This document shows, in pieces, positions 14,133 through 22,514 of a DNA stretch of 39,491 nucleotides. The stretch comes from Scatomorpha sp964535405. GTDB taxonomy: Bacteria; Bacillota; Clostridia; Oscillospirales; Oscillospiraceae. The stretch covers positions 1 through 39,491 of the forward strand of contig CAZHUG010000017.1 in the NCBI GenBank assembly GCA_964535405.1, read 5' to 3'. Below the pieces are notes generated by a model. It did not search any database, had not been told where the DNA came from, and saw only the letters and a program-made list of their open reading frames with translations. Positions within the stretch are counted from its first letter, which is position 1, and each line of letters opens with the position of its first letter. Position numbers and translations under genes: made by a program.

Positions 14133-15464
14133 CTATATATCGAGTGTTTTAAGATGCTCCGCAATCTCCCCAAATTTCATTGAGTTTGACGCCTTGACGA
14201 GCACCTTGTCGCCCCGCCGAAGCACCGTCGGCAGTGCGGAGATGAGCGCGCGCTTATCGGCATACCACTGCCCGCCCATGACGCGCGAGCGTTCGCCCGT
14301 CGTGAGAAGCTCGGCGCAATATCGCAGCGCAAGCTCGCCCGTTTCGCGGTGAAATGCCTCGCTGTCCGCACCGAGCTCAAGCATGTCGCCCAATATGCAG
14401 ACGAACCTGCCGGGCAGATCCTGCGCGGAGGCGATCGCCATCGCGGCGGAGTCGGGGTTTGAGTTGTAGCAGTCGTCGATTATCGTGAGGCTCGGCGTTT
14501 TTATGACGCTCGCCCGCCTGCCGACAGGCGCATAGGCCGCGATGCCGCGGGTTATTTCCGCGTCCGTGAGCCCGAGCTCGGCTCCCACCGCCGCCGCGGC
14601 CAGCGCCGCATAGATAAGCTGCCGACCGTAGGCCGAAAGCCGCAGAGACAGCCGCCGCGAGCCGGGAAAGACAAGGTCAAAAGTCGTCTCGCCCTTCGCA
14701 TTCACGGAAACGTTCCCGGCACGGATATCGTTGTGTTCAGCCAGTCCGTAGCTGATTTTTTTCTGCCGGCATTTTAGCTCGCGCAGGCGCTCATCGTCGC
14801 CGTTCACGATCACGAGGCCGCTCTCGGGCATCTGCGCCAGAAGCTCGCCCTTGGCGCGCAGAACGCCGTCGCGATCGCCCAGATGCTCCAGATGCGAGCG
14901 GGCAATGGCGGTGTAAACCGCGATATCAGGCCGCGCCATCTCGCCCAGCACTGTCATCTCCCCAAAGTGGGAGATGCCGAGCTCGACAACCGCGGCCTCG
15001 TGCTCCTCCGCTGCGCGAAACAGGGTCAGCGGAACGCCGATCTCATTATTATAGTTGCCCTCGGTCTTGAGAGTGTTAAAACGCCGGGACAGGACAGCGG
15101 CGAGCATTTCCTTCGTCGTGGTTTTGCCCACGCTGCCTGTGACGCCGACGACGGGGATTTGCAGCCGCCTGCGGCACTCGGCTGCAAGACTGCGCATCGC
15201 CGCCGGAACGTCAGGCACGAGGATGAGAGCGCGGCGCTCCCCTTCCGGCACGCGCTCGGCAAGGGCGCAGGGCGCGCCGCGATCCAGCGCGTCAGATATA
15301 AAATCGTGACCGTCGCTCCGCTCGCCGCGCAGGGCGCAGAACATGAGCCCGGCTGTGACCTCGCGGTTGTCGCGCACAGCGCCGAGCACCGGCGCGTCTG
15401 TGAGCGTGCCCACGAGCCTGCCGCCTGTCACCATCGCGATATCGCTGACCTTGAAATTAATCAT
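14133..15464 (-). CDS. murF: UDP-N-acetylmuramoyl-tripeptide--D-alanyl-D-alanine ligase
   Basis: Cytoplasmic Mur ligase that adds D-Ala-D-Ala to the UDP-MurNAc-tripeptide, completing the peptidoglycan pentapeptide. The 443 residues have the three Mur domains. The ATP loop GVTGSVGKTTTK is at 107-118, followed by EGNYNNEIG (substrate and Mg contact) and, in the central domain, a SHLEHLGDRDGV segment. The C-terminal domain has IIDDCYNSNPDS. The C-terminal KASNSMKF replaces the more usual KASR form, a mild variation. ATG 15464 overlaps the ddl stop by 4 bp, so the product of Ddl and its user are coupled. Confidence 0.95.
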   Translation of the reverse strand: MINFKVSDIAMVTGGRLVGTLTDAPVLGAVRDNREVTAGLMFCALRGERSDGHDFISDALDRGAPCALAERVPEGERRALILVPDVPAAMRSLAAECRRRLQIPVVGVTGSVGKTTTKEMLAAVLSRRFNTLKTEGNYNNEIGVPLTLFRAAEEHEAAVVELGISHFGEMTVLGEMARPDIAVYTAIARSHLEHLGDRDGVLRAKGELLAQMPESGLVIVNGDDERLRELKCRQKKISYGLAEHNDIRAGNVSVNAKGETTFDLVFPGSRRLSLRLSAYGRQLIYAALAAAAVGAELGLTDAEITRGIAAYAPVGRRASVIKTPSLTIIDDCYNSNPDSAAMAIASAQDLPGRFVCILGDMLELGADSEAFHRETGELALRYCAELLTTGERSRVMGGQWYADKRALISALPTVLRRGDKVLVKASNSMKFGEIAEHLKTLDI

Positions 15465-16507
15465 CTGTATTTCTCCATCGATTCATCGATTATCCTCTGG
15501 CACAGCTGGGCGTAGCCTATGCCCACGGCGGCGGCCTCCTGCGGGACGAGACTGGTCGGCGTCATGCCCGGCAGGGTGTTAATTTCCAGAAACCAGAACT
15601 GCCCGTCTTCGTCATAGATGAAGTCCGCGCGCGAGTAGGCCGCAAGGCCCAGCGCCTCGAAAACCCTGATCGCCGCCGCGCAGACCCGCGCCTCGGCCTC
15701 CTCCGGTATCGGGGAGGGGCAGGTCTCCTGCGCCGCGCCGGGCTGATATTTGTTCCTGTAGTCGTAAAAGCCCGTCAGCGGGTGAATTTCAATGCTCGGC
15801 AGGGCGGTTTTTCCCAGTATGCCGACCTGAATCTCCCGGCCTTTTATGTATCGCTCCACCACCACTCTGCTGCTTTGGGTCGAGGCAAGCTTGAGCGCCG
15901 CGCGCAGCTCCGCCGCGCTGTGGGCAATCGATACGCCGATGCTCGAGCCGGAATCGTCAGGTTTTACGACGCAGGGAAGCGTCGTTTCCGCGCAGACGGC
16001 GTCGGTATCGAGCGAAGCGCCGTCATAAACCCGCCAGTCGGGCGTGAGAATGCCAAGGGGCGCGACCATGCGCTTCGTGAGGTCTTTTGCCATCGCGATC
16101 GCACTGCCGAGATAGCCGCTGCCGGTGTATTTTATGCCCAGCAGGTCGAGCGCTGCCTGCACCCTGCCGTCCTCACCGCTGCGCCCGTGCAGGGCGAGAA
16201 AGACGATGTCCGCCATGCGGCAGAGATCGAGCACGTACTCGCCGAACTGGCTGTCGCCCTTGAGTCTGCGGGATTTCCGCACAGCGTCCAGATCAGGCTC
16301 GGCCTCGTCAATGCCCGCAGTGCCCAGCGGCGCGGGGTTCGTGAACAGGAACTCAAGCGGCTGGTCGAGCCCCTCGAGCCCGAGGAACATATCGGCCAGA
16401 ACCACCTGATGGCCCAGCCCTCTGAGCGCTGAGGCTATCTTAGTCCCGCTTGAGAGTGAGACATTGCGTTCGGGGGACAGCCCCCCGCACAGCACAACTA
16501 TCCTCAC
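15461..16507 (-). CDS. ddl: D-alanine--D-alanine ligase
   Basis: Joins two D-alanines with ATP to supply MurF. ATP-grasp enzyme of 348 residues: N-terminal VVLCGGLSPERNVSLSSG (Glu 13 type binding site), ALHGRSGEDG near residue 105, the VKPDDSGSSIGVS loop, and the C-terminal FLEINTLPGMTPTS Mg/substrate motif. The start is GTG at 16507, behind AAAGAGGTG; no ATG fits better. Translationally coupled to murF. The intergenic region upstream has a TATACT box (16548-16553) but no convincing -35. Confidence 0.95.
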   Translation of the reverse strand: MRIVVLCGGLSPERNVSLSSGTKIASALRGLGHQVVLADMFLGLEGLDQPLEFLFTNPAPLGTAGIDEAEPDLDAVRKSRRLKGDSQFGEYVLDLCRMADIVFLALHGRSGEDGRVQAALDLLGIKYTGSGYLGSAIAMAKDLTKRMVAPLGILTPDWRVYDGASLDTDAVCAETTLPCVVKPDDSGSSIGVSIAHSAAELRAALKLASTQSSRVVVERYIKGREIQVGILGKTALPSIEIHPLTGFYDYRNKYQPGAAQETCPSPIPEEAEARVCAAAIRVFEALGLAAYSRADFIYDEDGQFWFLEINTLPGMTPTSLVPQEAAAVGIGYAQLCQRIIDESMEKYR

Positions 16508-16657
16508 GCCAACACCTCTTTCAAAATTATTCCTCTCATGATAACATAGTATAAGCGCGTTTTCAAAAGATATTTGCCCCCCCGACCCCCTTTTGGGGCA
16601 GGCGGAGGCTAAAAACAGGCGGGCGCGGTATTTGCAGTATTGAAGCGATATTTTGAA

Positions 16658-16686
16658 TTGATATCCTTGAGATAATATGATATAAT
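16658..16686 (+). promoter_or_regulatory. Sigma-A promoter of the exonuclease-trkA-trkH operon
   Basis: TTGATA (16658-16663) and TATAAT (16681-16686) are separated by exactly 17 bp. The transcript would start near 16693, about 46 nt before the exonuclease ATG. This is the best consensus promoter in the window. Confidence 0.8.
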
Positions 16687-16738
16687 TTTGGACAGTGTTT
16701 TTTGGGAATTACCAACAGGAAAAGGGGTCGGTCAACAG

Positions 16739-17713
16739 ATGAATTACGTTGTGGTGGATCTGGAGTGGAATCAGGCAATGAGCTCTAAGTCCCCCGTATT
16801 CAACAAGCTGCCTATACGTCTTCGCGGCGAGATTATCCAAATCGGTGCCGTGAGACTTTCTGAGGATATGAAGCCGGCGGATGAGTTTCAGATCGATGTG
16901 AAGCCCGTCTATTTTAAGCGCATGCACTACAAGGTCAAGAAGCTCACCGGCTTTGACAAGGAGCGCCTGTCGCATGGGGAAAGCTTTCCCGATGCCATGG
17001 AGAAATTTCGCGATTGGTGCGGCGAGGACGTCACCTTCCTCACCTGGGGCTACGACGACCAGGGCATCATGGAGCAGAATATCATCATCCACGACCTTGA
17101 CTGGGACTGGATCGCGGGCTGGGTAAACCTTCAGCTCATTTATAACCTGCAAACAGACGGCGGCAAGAACCAGCGCTCGCTTGCCACCGCTATGGAAAAT
17201 TTCGACATTGAGCAGACGCGCGTCGCGCACGACGCTCTCGGCGACGCATACAACACCGGGCTCGTCTGTGCAAAGCTCGACATGGTGGAGGGGCTCGCGC
17301 AGTACGCGGACGCTGTCAGCATCCTTGCCGCGCGCGCGCCTAAACAGGCGCGAAACAAGGACGAGGGACCCGAGCCGGTTGAGCATTTTGCGGCCTCGGA
17401 CTTTGCCTCCAAGGGCGAAGCGCTCACAGACCCCGCCCTCGTCGCGCCCGCCTGCCCGAGCTGCGGCGGGAAATTAACCCTCGCCAAGTGGGTAAATCAG
17501 GGCGACGGACGGTATATGAGTATCGCCGACTGTGCGGAGCACGGCAAGTTTCTCGTGCGGATAAGGCTCAAGCGCGCCGTGGACGACAGCTATCTGGCAA
17601 CGCGCCTCATCTATGTCGCGGACGAGGGTATGCAGGCTTTTTACACAGCCAAGGCGGCGCAGCCGCGGCGGAGAAACCGCTCGCGCAGCCGCAGAAAGAA
17701 AATTTCAAAATAA
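16739..17713 (+). CDS. KapD-like DEDDh 3'-5' exonuclease with C-terminal zinc-ribbon-like part
   Basis: Predicted DnaQ-fold exonuclease. The first ~200 residues hold the DEDDh residues: D7 and E9 in VVVDLEWNQ, the central Asp in TWGYDDQGIM, and the His/Asp pair in VAHDALGDAYNTG. Whether RNA or DNA is degraded is not known; the family is related to KapD/ERI-1. After a linker comes CPSCGGK ... DCAEHGKF, a Cys/His set that could bind zinc, and a very basic tail (RRRNRSRSRRKKISK) suited to nucleic-acid binding. ATG 16739 gives the normal family N-terminus; the frame is open to 16688 but that part overlaps the leader. Followed 18 bp later by trkA. Confidence 0.8.
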   Translation: MNYVVVDLEWNQAMSSKSPVFNKLPIRLRGEIIQIGAVRLSEDMKPADEFQIDVKPVYFKRMHYKVKKLTGFDKERLSHGESFPDAMEKFRDWCGEDVTFLTWGYDDQGIMEQNIIIHDLDWDWIAGWVNLQLIYNLQTDGGKNQRSLATAMENFDIEQTRVAHDALGDAYNTGLVCAKLDMVEGLAQYADAVSILAARAPKQARNKDEGPEPVEHFAASDFASKGEALTDPALVAPACPSCGGKLTLAKWVNQGDGRYMSIADCAEHGKFLVRIRLKRAVDDSYLATRLIYVADEGMQAFYTAKAAQPRRRNRSRSRRKKISK

Positions 17714-17731
17714 CAGAGGTAAAAGCTTAAA

Positions 17732-19093
17732 ATGAACATAGTTGTTATCGGTGCCGGAAGAATGGGTCTGACGCTCGCCGTGCGCCTGTCCGAGGAGGGT
17801 CACGATGTGACCGTCGTGGACACGGACGATGACTGCCTTGCCGAAATATCAAACTCCGCGGACGTCATGACCCTGCACGGCAACGGCGCGGACCACACCG
17901 TGCTCACCGACGCCGGCGTCTCGGAGGCTGATCTGCTCATCGCCGTCACGAGCAATGACGCGGTCAACATGCTCTGCTGTCTGACGGGGAAAAAGCTCGG
18001 CGTTCCAAACGCCGTGGCGCGCGTGCGGACGATGGAATATTATCGGCAGATGGTCTTCTTGAAGGACGAGCTCGGCCTGTCGCTGGTGCTCAATCCCGAG
18101 CTTGCCACCGCCGCTGAAATTTCGCGCATCCTCCGCTTCCCCTCCGCCGCGAATGTGGAGTCCTTTGCCAAGGGCCGCGCCGAGATGGTGCAGTTTACCG
18201 TCGCCGCGGAGTCTCCCCTTTGCGGCATGCAGCTGATGGAGCTCGGCGGGCGTTTCACCGCCGGCATACTCATCTGCGCGGTGGAGCACGGCGGCAGTGT
18301 GATAATACCCAAGGGCGATTATATGCCCACTGCTGGCGATGTTTTGCATGTCGTCGGCGCTCCGGCAAGCATGTCGGCTTTTTTCAAGTCACTGGGCATC
18401 TACAAGCGCAGTGTGAAAAACGTCATCCTGCTCGGCGGGGGTCGCATCTCGCTGTATCTCGGTCGGGAGCTTCTCGCCGCGGGCATAAGGGTCAAGATTA
18501 TCGAGCGGGACGCGCTCCACTGCGATATTATTAAAGAGATCCTGCCCAAGGCCGATGTCATGCTCGGCGACGGCACAAATCCCCGGGTTCTGGAGGAGGA
18601 GGGCATCCGCACAGCGGACGCCTTTGTCGCGCTCACGGGCAGTGATCAGGACAACATCATCACCTCCATGTTCGCGATGAAATCGGGCGCGGGCAAGGTC
18701 ATTGTGAAGGTAAACGACGATTATTACAGGCGCATGGTCGATTCCAGCGGCATGGACAGCTTCGTGACGCCGAAGAACATCGCCTCCGACAATATAATAC
18801 AGTACGTCCGCGCTATGCAGAACTCCCTGTCCGCCAGCGGCATCGAGTCCCTGCACGAGATTGCGGGCGGCAAGGCCGAGGCGCTGGAGTTTGCGATCAG
18901 CGGGGGTGCGGAATATCTGGGCATACCGCTCAAGGAACTCAAAATCCGCAAGGACACCCTGCTCGCCGCCATCATACGCGGCAACCAGTGCATAATCCCC
19001 GGCGGTGACGATGTTCTGGAGTTTGACGACAACGTCATCGCTGTCACCACCAAATTCGGAATGCAGCGCTTTGAAGATATATTTGAGGAATAA
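17732..19093 (+). CDS. trkA: Trk potassium uptake system NAD-binding protein TrkA
   Basis: Cytoplasmic regulatory ring subunit of the TrkH potassium channel. The 453 residues make two RCK units. Each has a Rossmann fold: IVVIGAGRMGLTLA with VVDTDDD near the N-terminus, and NVILLGGGRISLYLG with an acidic end (IIERD) from about residue 227. Each is followed by a C-domain. AGAGG precedes ATG 17732. It is the full-length two-domain form rather than the short KtrA type. trkH follows after 6 bp. Confidence 0.95.
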   Translation: MNIVVIGAGRMGLTLAVRLSEEGHDVTVVDTDDDCLAEISNSADVMTLHGNGADHTVLTDAGVSEADLLIAVTSNDAVNMLCCLTGKKLGVPNAVARVRTMEYYRQMVFLKDELGLSLVLNPELATAAEISRILRFPSAANVESFAKGRAEMVQFTVAAESPLCGMQLMELGGRFTAGILICAVEHGGSVIIPKGDYMPTAGDVLHVVGAPASMSAFFKSLGIYKRSVKNVILLGGGRISLYLGRELLAAGIRVKIIERDALHCDIIKEILPKADVMLGDGTNPRVLEEEGIRTADAFVALTGSDQDNIITSMFAMKSGAGKVIVKVNDDYYRRMVDSSGMDSFVTPKNIASDNIIQYVRAMQNSLSASGIESLHEIAGGKAEALEFAISGGAEYLGIPLKELKIRKDTLLAAIIRGNQCIIPGGDDVLEFDDNVIAVTTKFGMQRFEDIFEE

Positions 19094-19099
19094 AACCAA

Positions 19100-20539
19100 A
19101 TGAATTATCGGATGATTGCCAAAATACTCGGACGTGTCATGGGTGTCGAGTCCCTGCTCATGCTCCCGCCCATCGCCGCCGCACTGTATTACGGCGAGCC
19201 TGTCTACTGCTTTGTTGCCACGATGGCGATTGCCGCGGCGCTTGCGCTCGGCCTCTCGCTCGTAAAGCCAAAACACCCCGACATACTTGCCCGCGAGGGC
19301 TTTGTCAGCGTCGCCCTGTCATGGATTCTCATGTCACTGGTCGGCGCACTGCCTTTTGTTTTCTCGGGCGAAATTCCGAGCTATTTCGATGCCTTTTTCG
19401 AGATTGTCTCCGGCTTCACCACGACCGGAGCGTCAATCCACCCGAACGCGGAGGAGCTCAGCCACGGCCTGCTTTTGTGGCGTGCGCTGTCGCAGTGGAT
19501 CGGCGGCATGGGCGTTCTGGTATTCATCATGGCGGTTCTGCCGCTGTCTGAGGAGCGCAGCATGCACATCATGCGCGCGGAGGTTCCCGGTCCGCAGTTT
19601 GGAAAGCTGGTGCCGAAGATACGGCAGAGCTCCGCCATCACATACATCATCTATGTCGGGCTGACGGTCCTGCTCGTCGTGCTCCTGCTTCTGGGCAAGA
19701 TGCCTTTTTTCGATTCAATAACGCACGCGATGTCAACCGCGGGCACAGGCGGCTTCGGCATAAAGCTCGCCTCCGTGGGCTATTACGACAGCGCGTATAT
19801 CGAGATTGTCATCGGCGTTTTCATGCTGCTCTTCGGCGTGAACTTCAGCATCTATTTTCTCATCATCATGCGAAAATTCAAGGCCGCCTTCACGAATACG
19901 GAGCTTTTATGCTACCTCGGCATCGCCGCCTTCGCCACCGTGACGATCGCGCTGAACATCTCCGGAATGTACAAGGGCTTCGGCACCTCACTGAGGTATT
20001 CCTTCTTTCAGGTCTCGTCTTTAATGACCACAACGGGCTTTGCGACGACGAACTTTGATCTGTGGCCGAGCTACTCGAAGGTCATGCTCGTGATTTTGAT
20101 GTTCATCGGCGCGTCGGCGGGCAGCACCGCCGGCGGCATGAAGGTCTCGCGCCTCGTCATCCTCGCCCGCGCCGCGCATCAGGAGGTCGGCAAGATGCTA
20201 AACCCGCGCAAGACCATCTCCGTGCGCATCGACGGGCATACCGTGGACGCGACCACCATCCGCTACACGCTGGTGTTCCTCTCGCTGTTCATGGTGACGA
20301 CGCTGCTCTCCACGCTCATCGTCTCGCTGGACGGTTTTGACCTTGTGAGCAGCTTCACGGCGGTGTTGTCCTGCATCTCGAACGTCGGCCCCGGCCTCGG
20401 CCTCGTGGGTCCTAACGGCAACTTTGCCATGTTCTCCGATCTTTCAAAGGTCACGCTCTCGCTCACGATGCTAATAGGCAGGCTGGAAATTTTCCCGATG
20501 CTCATCCTGTGCATGCCCTCGACCTGGAGAAAGCACTGA
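19100..20539 (+). CDS. trkH: Trk potassium uptake channel subunit TrkH
   Basis: Potassium-translocating membrane subunit. The 479 residues contain the four pore repeats with their selectivity-filter segments: SGFTTTGAS, STAGTGGFG, MTTTGFATT and SCISNVGPGLG. The membrane helices between them fit the TrkH/KtrB superfamily, and the length fits TrkH. It starts 6 bp after the trkA stop and completes a two-component potassium uptake system in the exonuclease operon. Gated by TrkA with nucleotides (family knowledge). Confidence 0.95.
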   Translation: MNYRMIAKILGRVMGVESLLMLPPIAAALYYGEPVYCFVATMAIAAALALGLSLVKPKHPDILAREGFVSVALSWILMSLVGALPFVFSGEIPSYFDAFFEIVSGFTTTGASIHPNAEELSHGLLLWRALSQWIGGMGVLVFIMAVLPLSEERSMHIMRAEVPGPQFGKLVPKIRQSSAITYIIYVGLTVLLVVLLLLGKMPFFDSITHAMSTAGTGGFGIKLASVGYYDSAYIEIVIGVFMLLFGVNFSIYFLIIMRKFKAAFTNTELLCYLGIAAFATVTIALNISGMYKGFGTSLRYSFFQVSSLMTTTGFATTNFDLWPSYSKVMLVILMFIGASAGSTAGGMKVSRLVILARAAHQEVGKMLNPRKTISVRIDGHTVDATTIRYTLVFLSLFMVTTLLSTLIVSLDGFDLVSSFTAVLSCISNVGPGLGLVGPNGNFAMFSDLSKVTLSLTMLIGRLEIFPMLILCMPSTWRKH

Positions 20540-20550
20540 TAAAAGAAGTA

Positions 20551-20583
20551 AAAGCTGCACCCTTTTGGGTGCAGCTTTTTTTA
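20551..20583. terminator. Bidirectional terminator after trkH
   Basis: AAAGCTGCACCC and GGGTGCAGCTTT form a 12-bp stem with a 4-nt loop (20551-20578), followed by a T-run to 20583 on the plus strand. On the minus strand TTTTAC follows, so it also ends the dehydrogenase transcript arriving from the other side. Confidence 0.9.
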
Positions 20584-20606
20584 TCTCTTGACTTGATATT
20601 TAATGT

Positions 20607-21569
20607 TCAGCCGACTATGTTCACAAGTCCTTCGCCCTTCATCTCGCGCAGGATATTGTCGTAGCCGATGGCAAAACAGCGGATGACGGTCTCGCGCGTC
20701 GCGGCGCCCAGGTGCGAGGTGGTTATGACCTTCTCCATCTTGACGAGGGGGTCGTTCGGGTCCAGCGGCTCTTTTTCCCAGGTGTCAATGGCAGCGCCCC
20801 AGATTTCGCCGCGCTCGAGCGCGTCCACCAGCGCGTCGTTATCGATGACCGCGCCTCTGGATTCGTTGACGATGATGGCGTTTTTCTTCATCATCTTAAA
20901 CTGCGCCTCGCCGATCATGCCGCGGGTCTGCGGGGTCAGCGGGCAGTGCAGACACACGACGTCGGCCTCGCGCAAGAGCTCGTCCTGCGTGACGTACCGG
21001 CAGTCGAGTTTTTCCTCCAGCTCCAGCGGCATGCGGTAGGGATCGCTGTAGATAAAGCGGCAGTCCCAGCCCTGCAGGCGCTTCATGACCTCGCGTCCGA
21101 TTGCGCCGCCGCCGATGATGCCGATGGTCTTGTCGCGCAGTTCATACTGGTCGTGCCGCCAGGTCCAGCTGTGCCACTCGCCCTTTTTGCAGAGCATATC
21201 GACCTGACTGAGTCTGCGCAGGCAGGCCAGCATCAGTGCGACGGTGAACTCCGCCGTGGTCGTCGCGTTCTCGCCCGCGGAGTTGCAGACGGGGATGCCC
21301 ATTTCACCGGCATAGTCGACGTCGACGTGGTTGTAGCCGGTTGCGGGCACGTGGATGAGCCTCAAGTTTTTCGCGCGGTCAATGGCGGCCTTGTCAATCT
21401 TGCAGATGGAGGCGAGGATGTAGTTTGCGTCCTCAAAATCGCCTTTTTTGCCATTTTTAACGGGATGCAGGAAACGAAGCTCAAGCTCCGCCGGGCACAG
21501 CTCCATTATAAGAGTCTCCATACCCTCGGTGGGCAGCTTTTCGCAATACAAAACAACATTATTACTCAT
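20607..21569 (-). CDS. NAD-dependent D-2-hydroxyacid dehydrogenase
   Basis: Interconverts a D-2-hydroxyacid and the 2-oxoacid with NAD(H). In 320 residues: the Rossmann motif GIIGGGAIGRE (GGGAIG at 153-158) with Asp 176 at the end of the second strand, favouring NAD over NADP; the catalytic triad Arg 238 (NESRGAVID), Glu 267 (DTWEKEP) and His 286 (TSHLGAAT). The substrate is not determined; the catalytic-domain sequence resembles glycerate/hydroxypyruvate-type enzymes, but the cluster context suggests a C4-C5 2-oxoacid. It follows the SucD-like gene by 27 bp with a GGGAGAG site and is the last gene of the operon. Confidence 0.88.
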   Translation of the reverse strand: MSNNVVLYCEKLPTEGMETLIMELCPAELELRFLHPVKNGKKGDFEDANYILASICKIDKAAIDRAKNLRLIHVPATGYNHVDVDYAGEMGIPVCNSAGENATTTAEFTVALMLACLRRLSQVDMLCKKGEWHSWTWRHDQYELRDKTIGIIGGGAIGREVMKRLQGWDCRFIYSDPYRMPLELEEKLDCRYVTQDELLREADVVCLHCPLTPQTRGMIGEAQFKMMKKNAIIVNESRGAVIDNDALVDALERGEIWGAAIDTWEKEPLDPNDPLVKMEKVITTSHLGAATRETVIRCFAIGYDNILREMKGEGLVNIVG

Positions 21570-21596
21570 TTTACTACTCTCCCTGTAATTATATTT

Positions 21597-22514
21597 TCAG
21601 TCCAAAACCGGCTCGACCGTCTTGAGCCTGCCGCCGAGCCGCGCGTTCACCTGCTCGACATACTCCACGATCTGACCCATAGTCTTTCCGACGAACACGC
21701 CAGCGCCCTCCAGCGCCTCGATCTTCGACTGCGCAGTGCCGGACGATCCGGAGACGATCGCGCCCGCGTGCCCCATCTTCGTGCCTGCCGGTGCGTTCGC
21801 GCCGGCAATAAAGGCCGCGACCGGCTTTTTGAAGCCTGTGCGCTTTATGTATTCCGCCGCCATCTCCTCGCCCGAGCCGCCGATCTCGCCGATCAGCACC
21901 AGAATGTCGGTCTCGGGGTCGTCCGCGAAGCGCTCCATCGCCTCGGCATGTGTCATGCCGATTATCTGGTCGCCGCCGATGCCGATGCAGCTGGACTGAC
22001 CGAAGCCGCGGAAGCTCAGGTTTGACGCCATCTCATGCGTCAGAGTTCCACTGCGGGAAATTACGCCGATGCGACCCGGCTTGTAGATATACGAGGGCAT
22101 GACGCCGACCTTCGATTTCCCGGGTGATATCACGCCGATCGTGTTCGGCCCCACGACCTGCACGCCCTTCTCCCGCGCCGCGTCCACGATTTTCAGTATA
22201 TCATGCGTAGGCGTAAATTCGGTAATGATCACCACGAGCGGGATGCACGACTCGACCGATTCCATGCCCGAGGAGAGCACGAACTTCGGCGGGACCAGCA
22301 CAAGACTCGCGTTTATCTCCGGATGCGCCGCTTTGGCCTCCGCTACAGTATTATAAACCGGAACGCCCTCGACTATTTCGCCGCCCTTGCCGGGGCTGAC
22401 TCCGGCGCAGACCACAGCGCCGGACTCGATAAGCCTTGCAGTGTGATATCGCCCCTGCTTGCCGGTTATGCCCTGTATGACAATGCGGCTGTCTTCATTG
22501 ACCAAAACACTCAT
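21597..22514 (-). CDS. Succinate--CoA ligase alpha-like subunit (ADP/GDP-forming family)
   Basis: Alpha subunit of an acid-CoA ligase of the succinyl-CoA synthetase family, forming acyl-CoA with NTP or the reverse with substrate-level phosphorylation. The 305 residues have the CoA-binding fold with ITGKQG near 16 and the phospho-His loop GHAGAIVSG (His 249). One feature is unlike typical SucD: where most have GPNCPG, this protein has GPNTIG (Thr 125, Ile 126), so a conserved Cys-Pro near CoA is lost. It may prefer another acid or simply be divergent. The start overlaps the beta-subunit stop by 1 bp (TAATG). Confidence 0.85.
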   Translation of the reverse strand: MSVLVNEDSRIVIQGITGKQGRYHTARLIESGAVVCAGVSPGKGGEIVEGVPVYNTVAEAKAAHPEINASLVLVPPKFVLSSGMESVESCIPLVVIITEFTPTHDILKIVDAAREKGVQVVGPNTIGVISPGKSKVGVMPSYIYKPGRIGVISRSGTLTHEMASNLSFRGFGQSSCIGIGGDQIIGMTHAEAMERFADDPETDILVLIGEIGGSGEEMAAEYIKRTGFKKPVAAFIAGANAPAGTKMGHAGAIVSGSSGTAQSKIEALEGAGVFVGKTMGQIVEYVEQVNARLGGRLKTVEPVLD

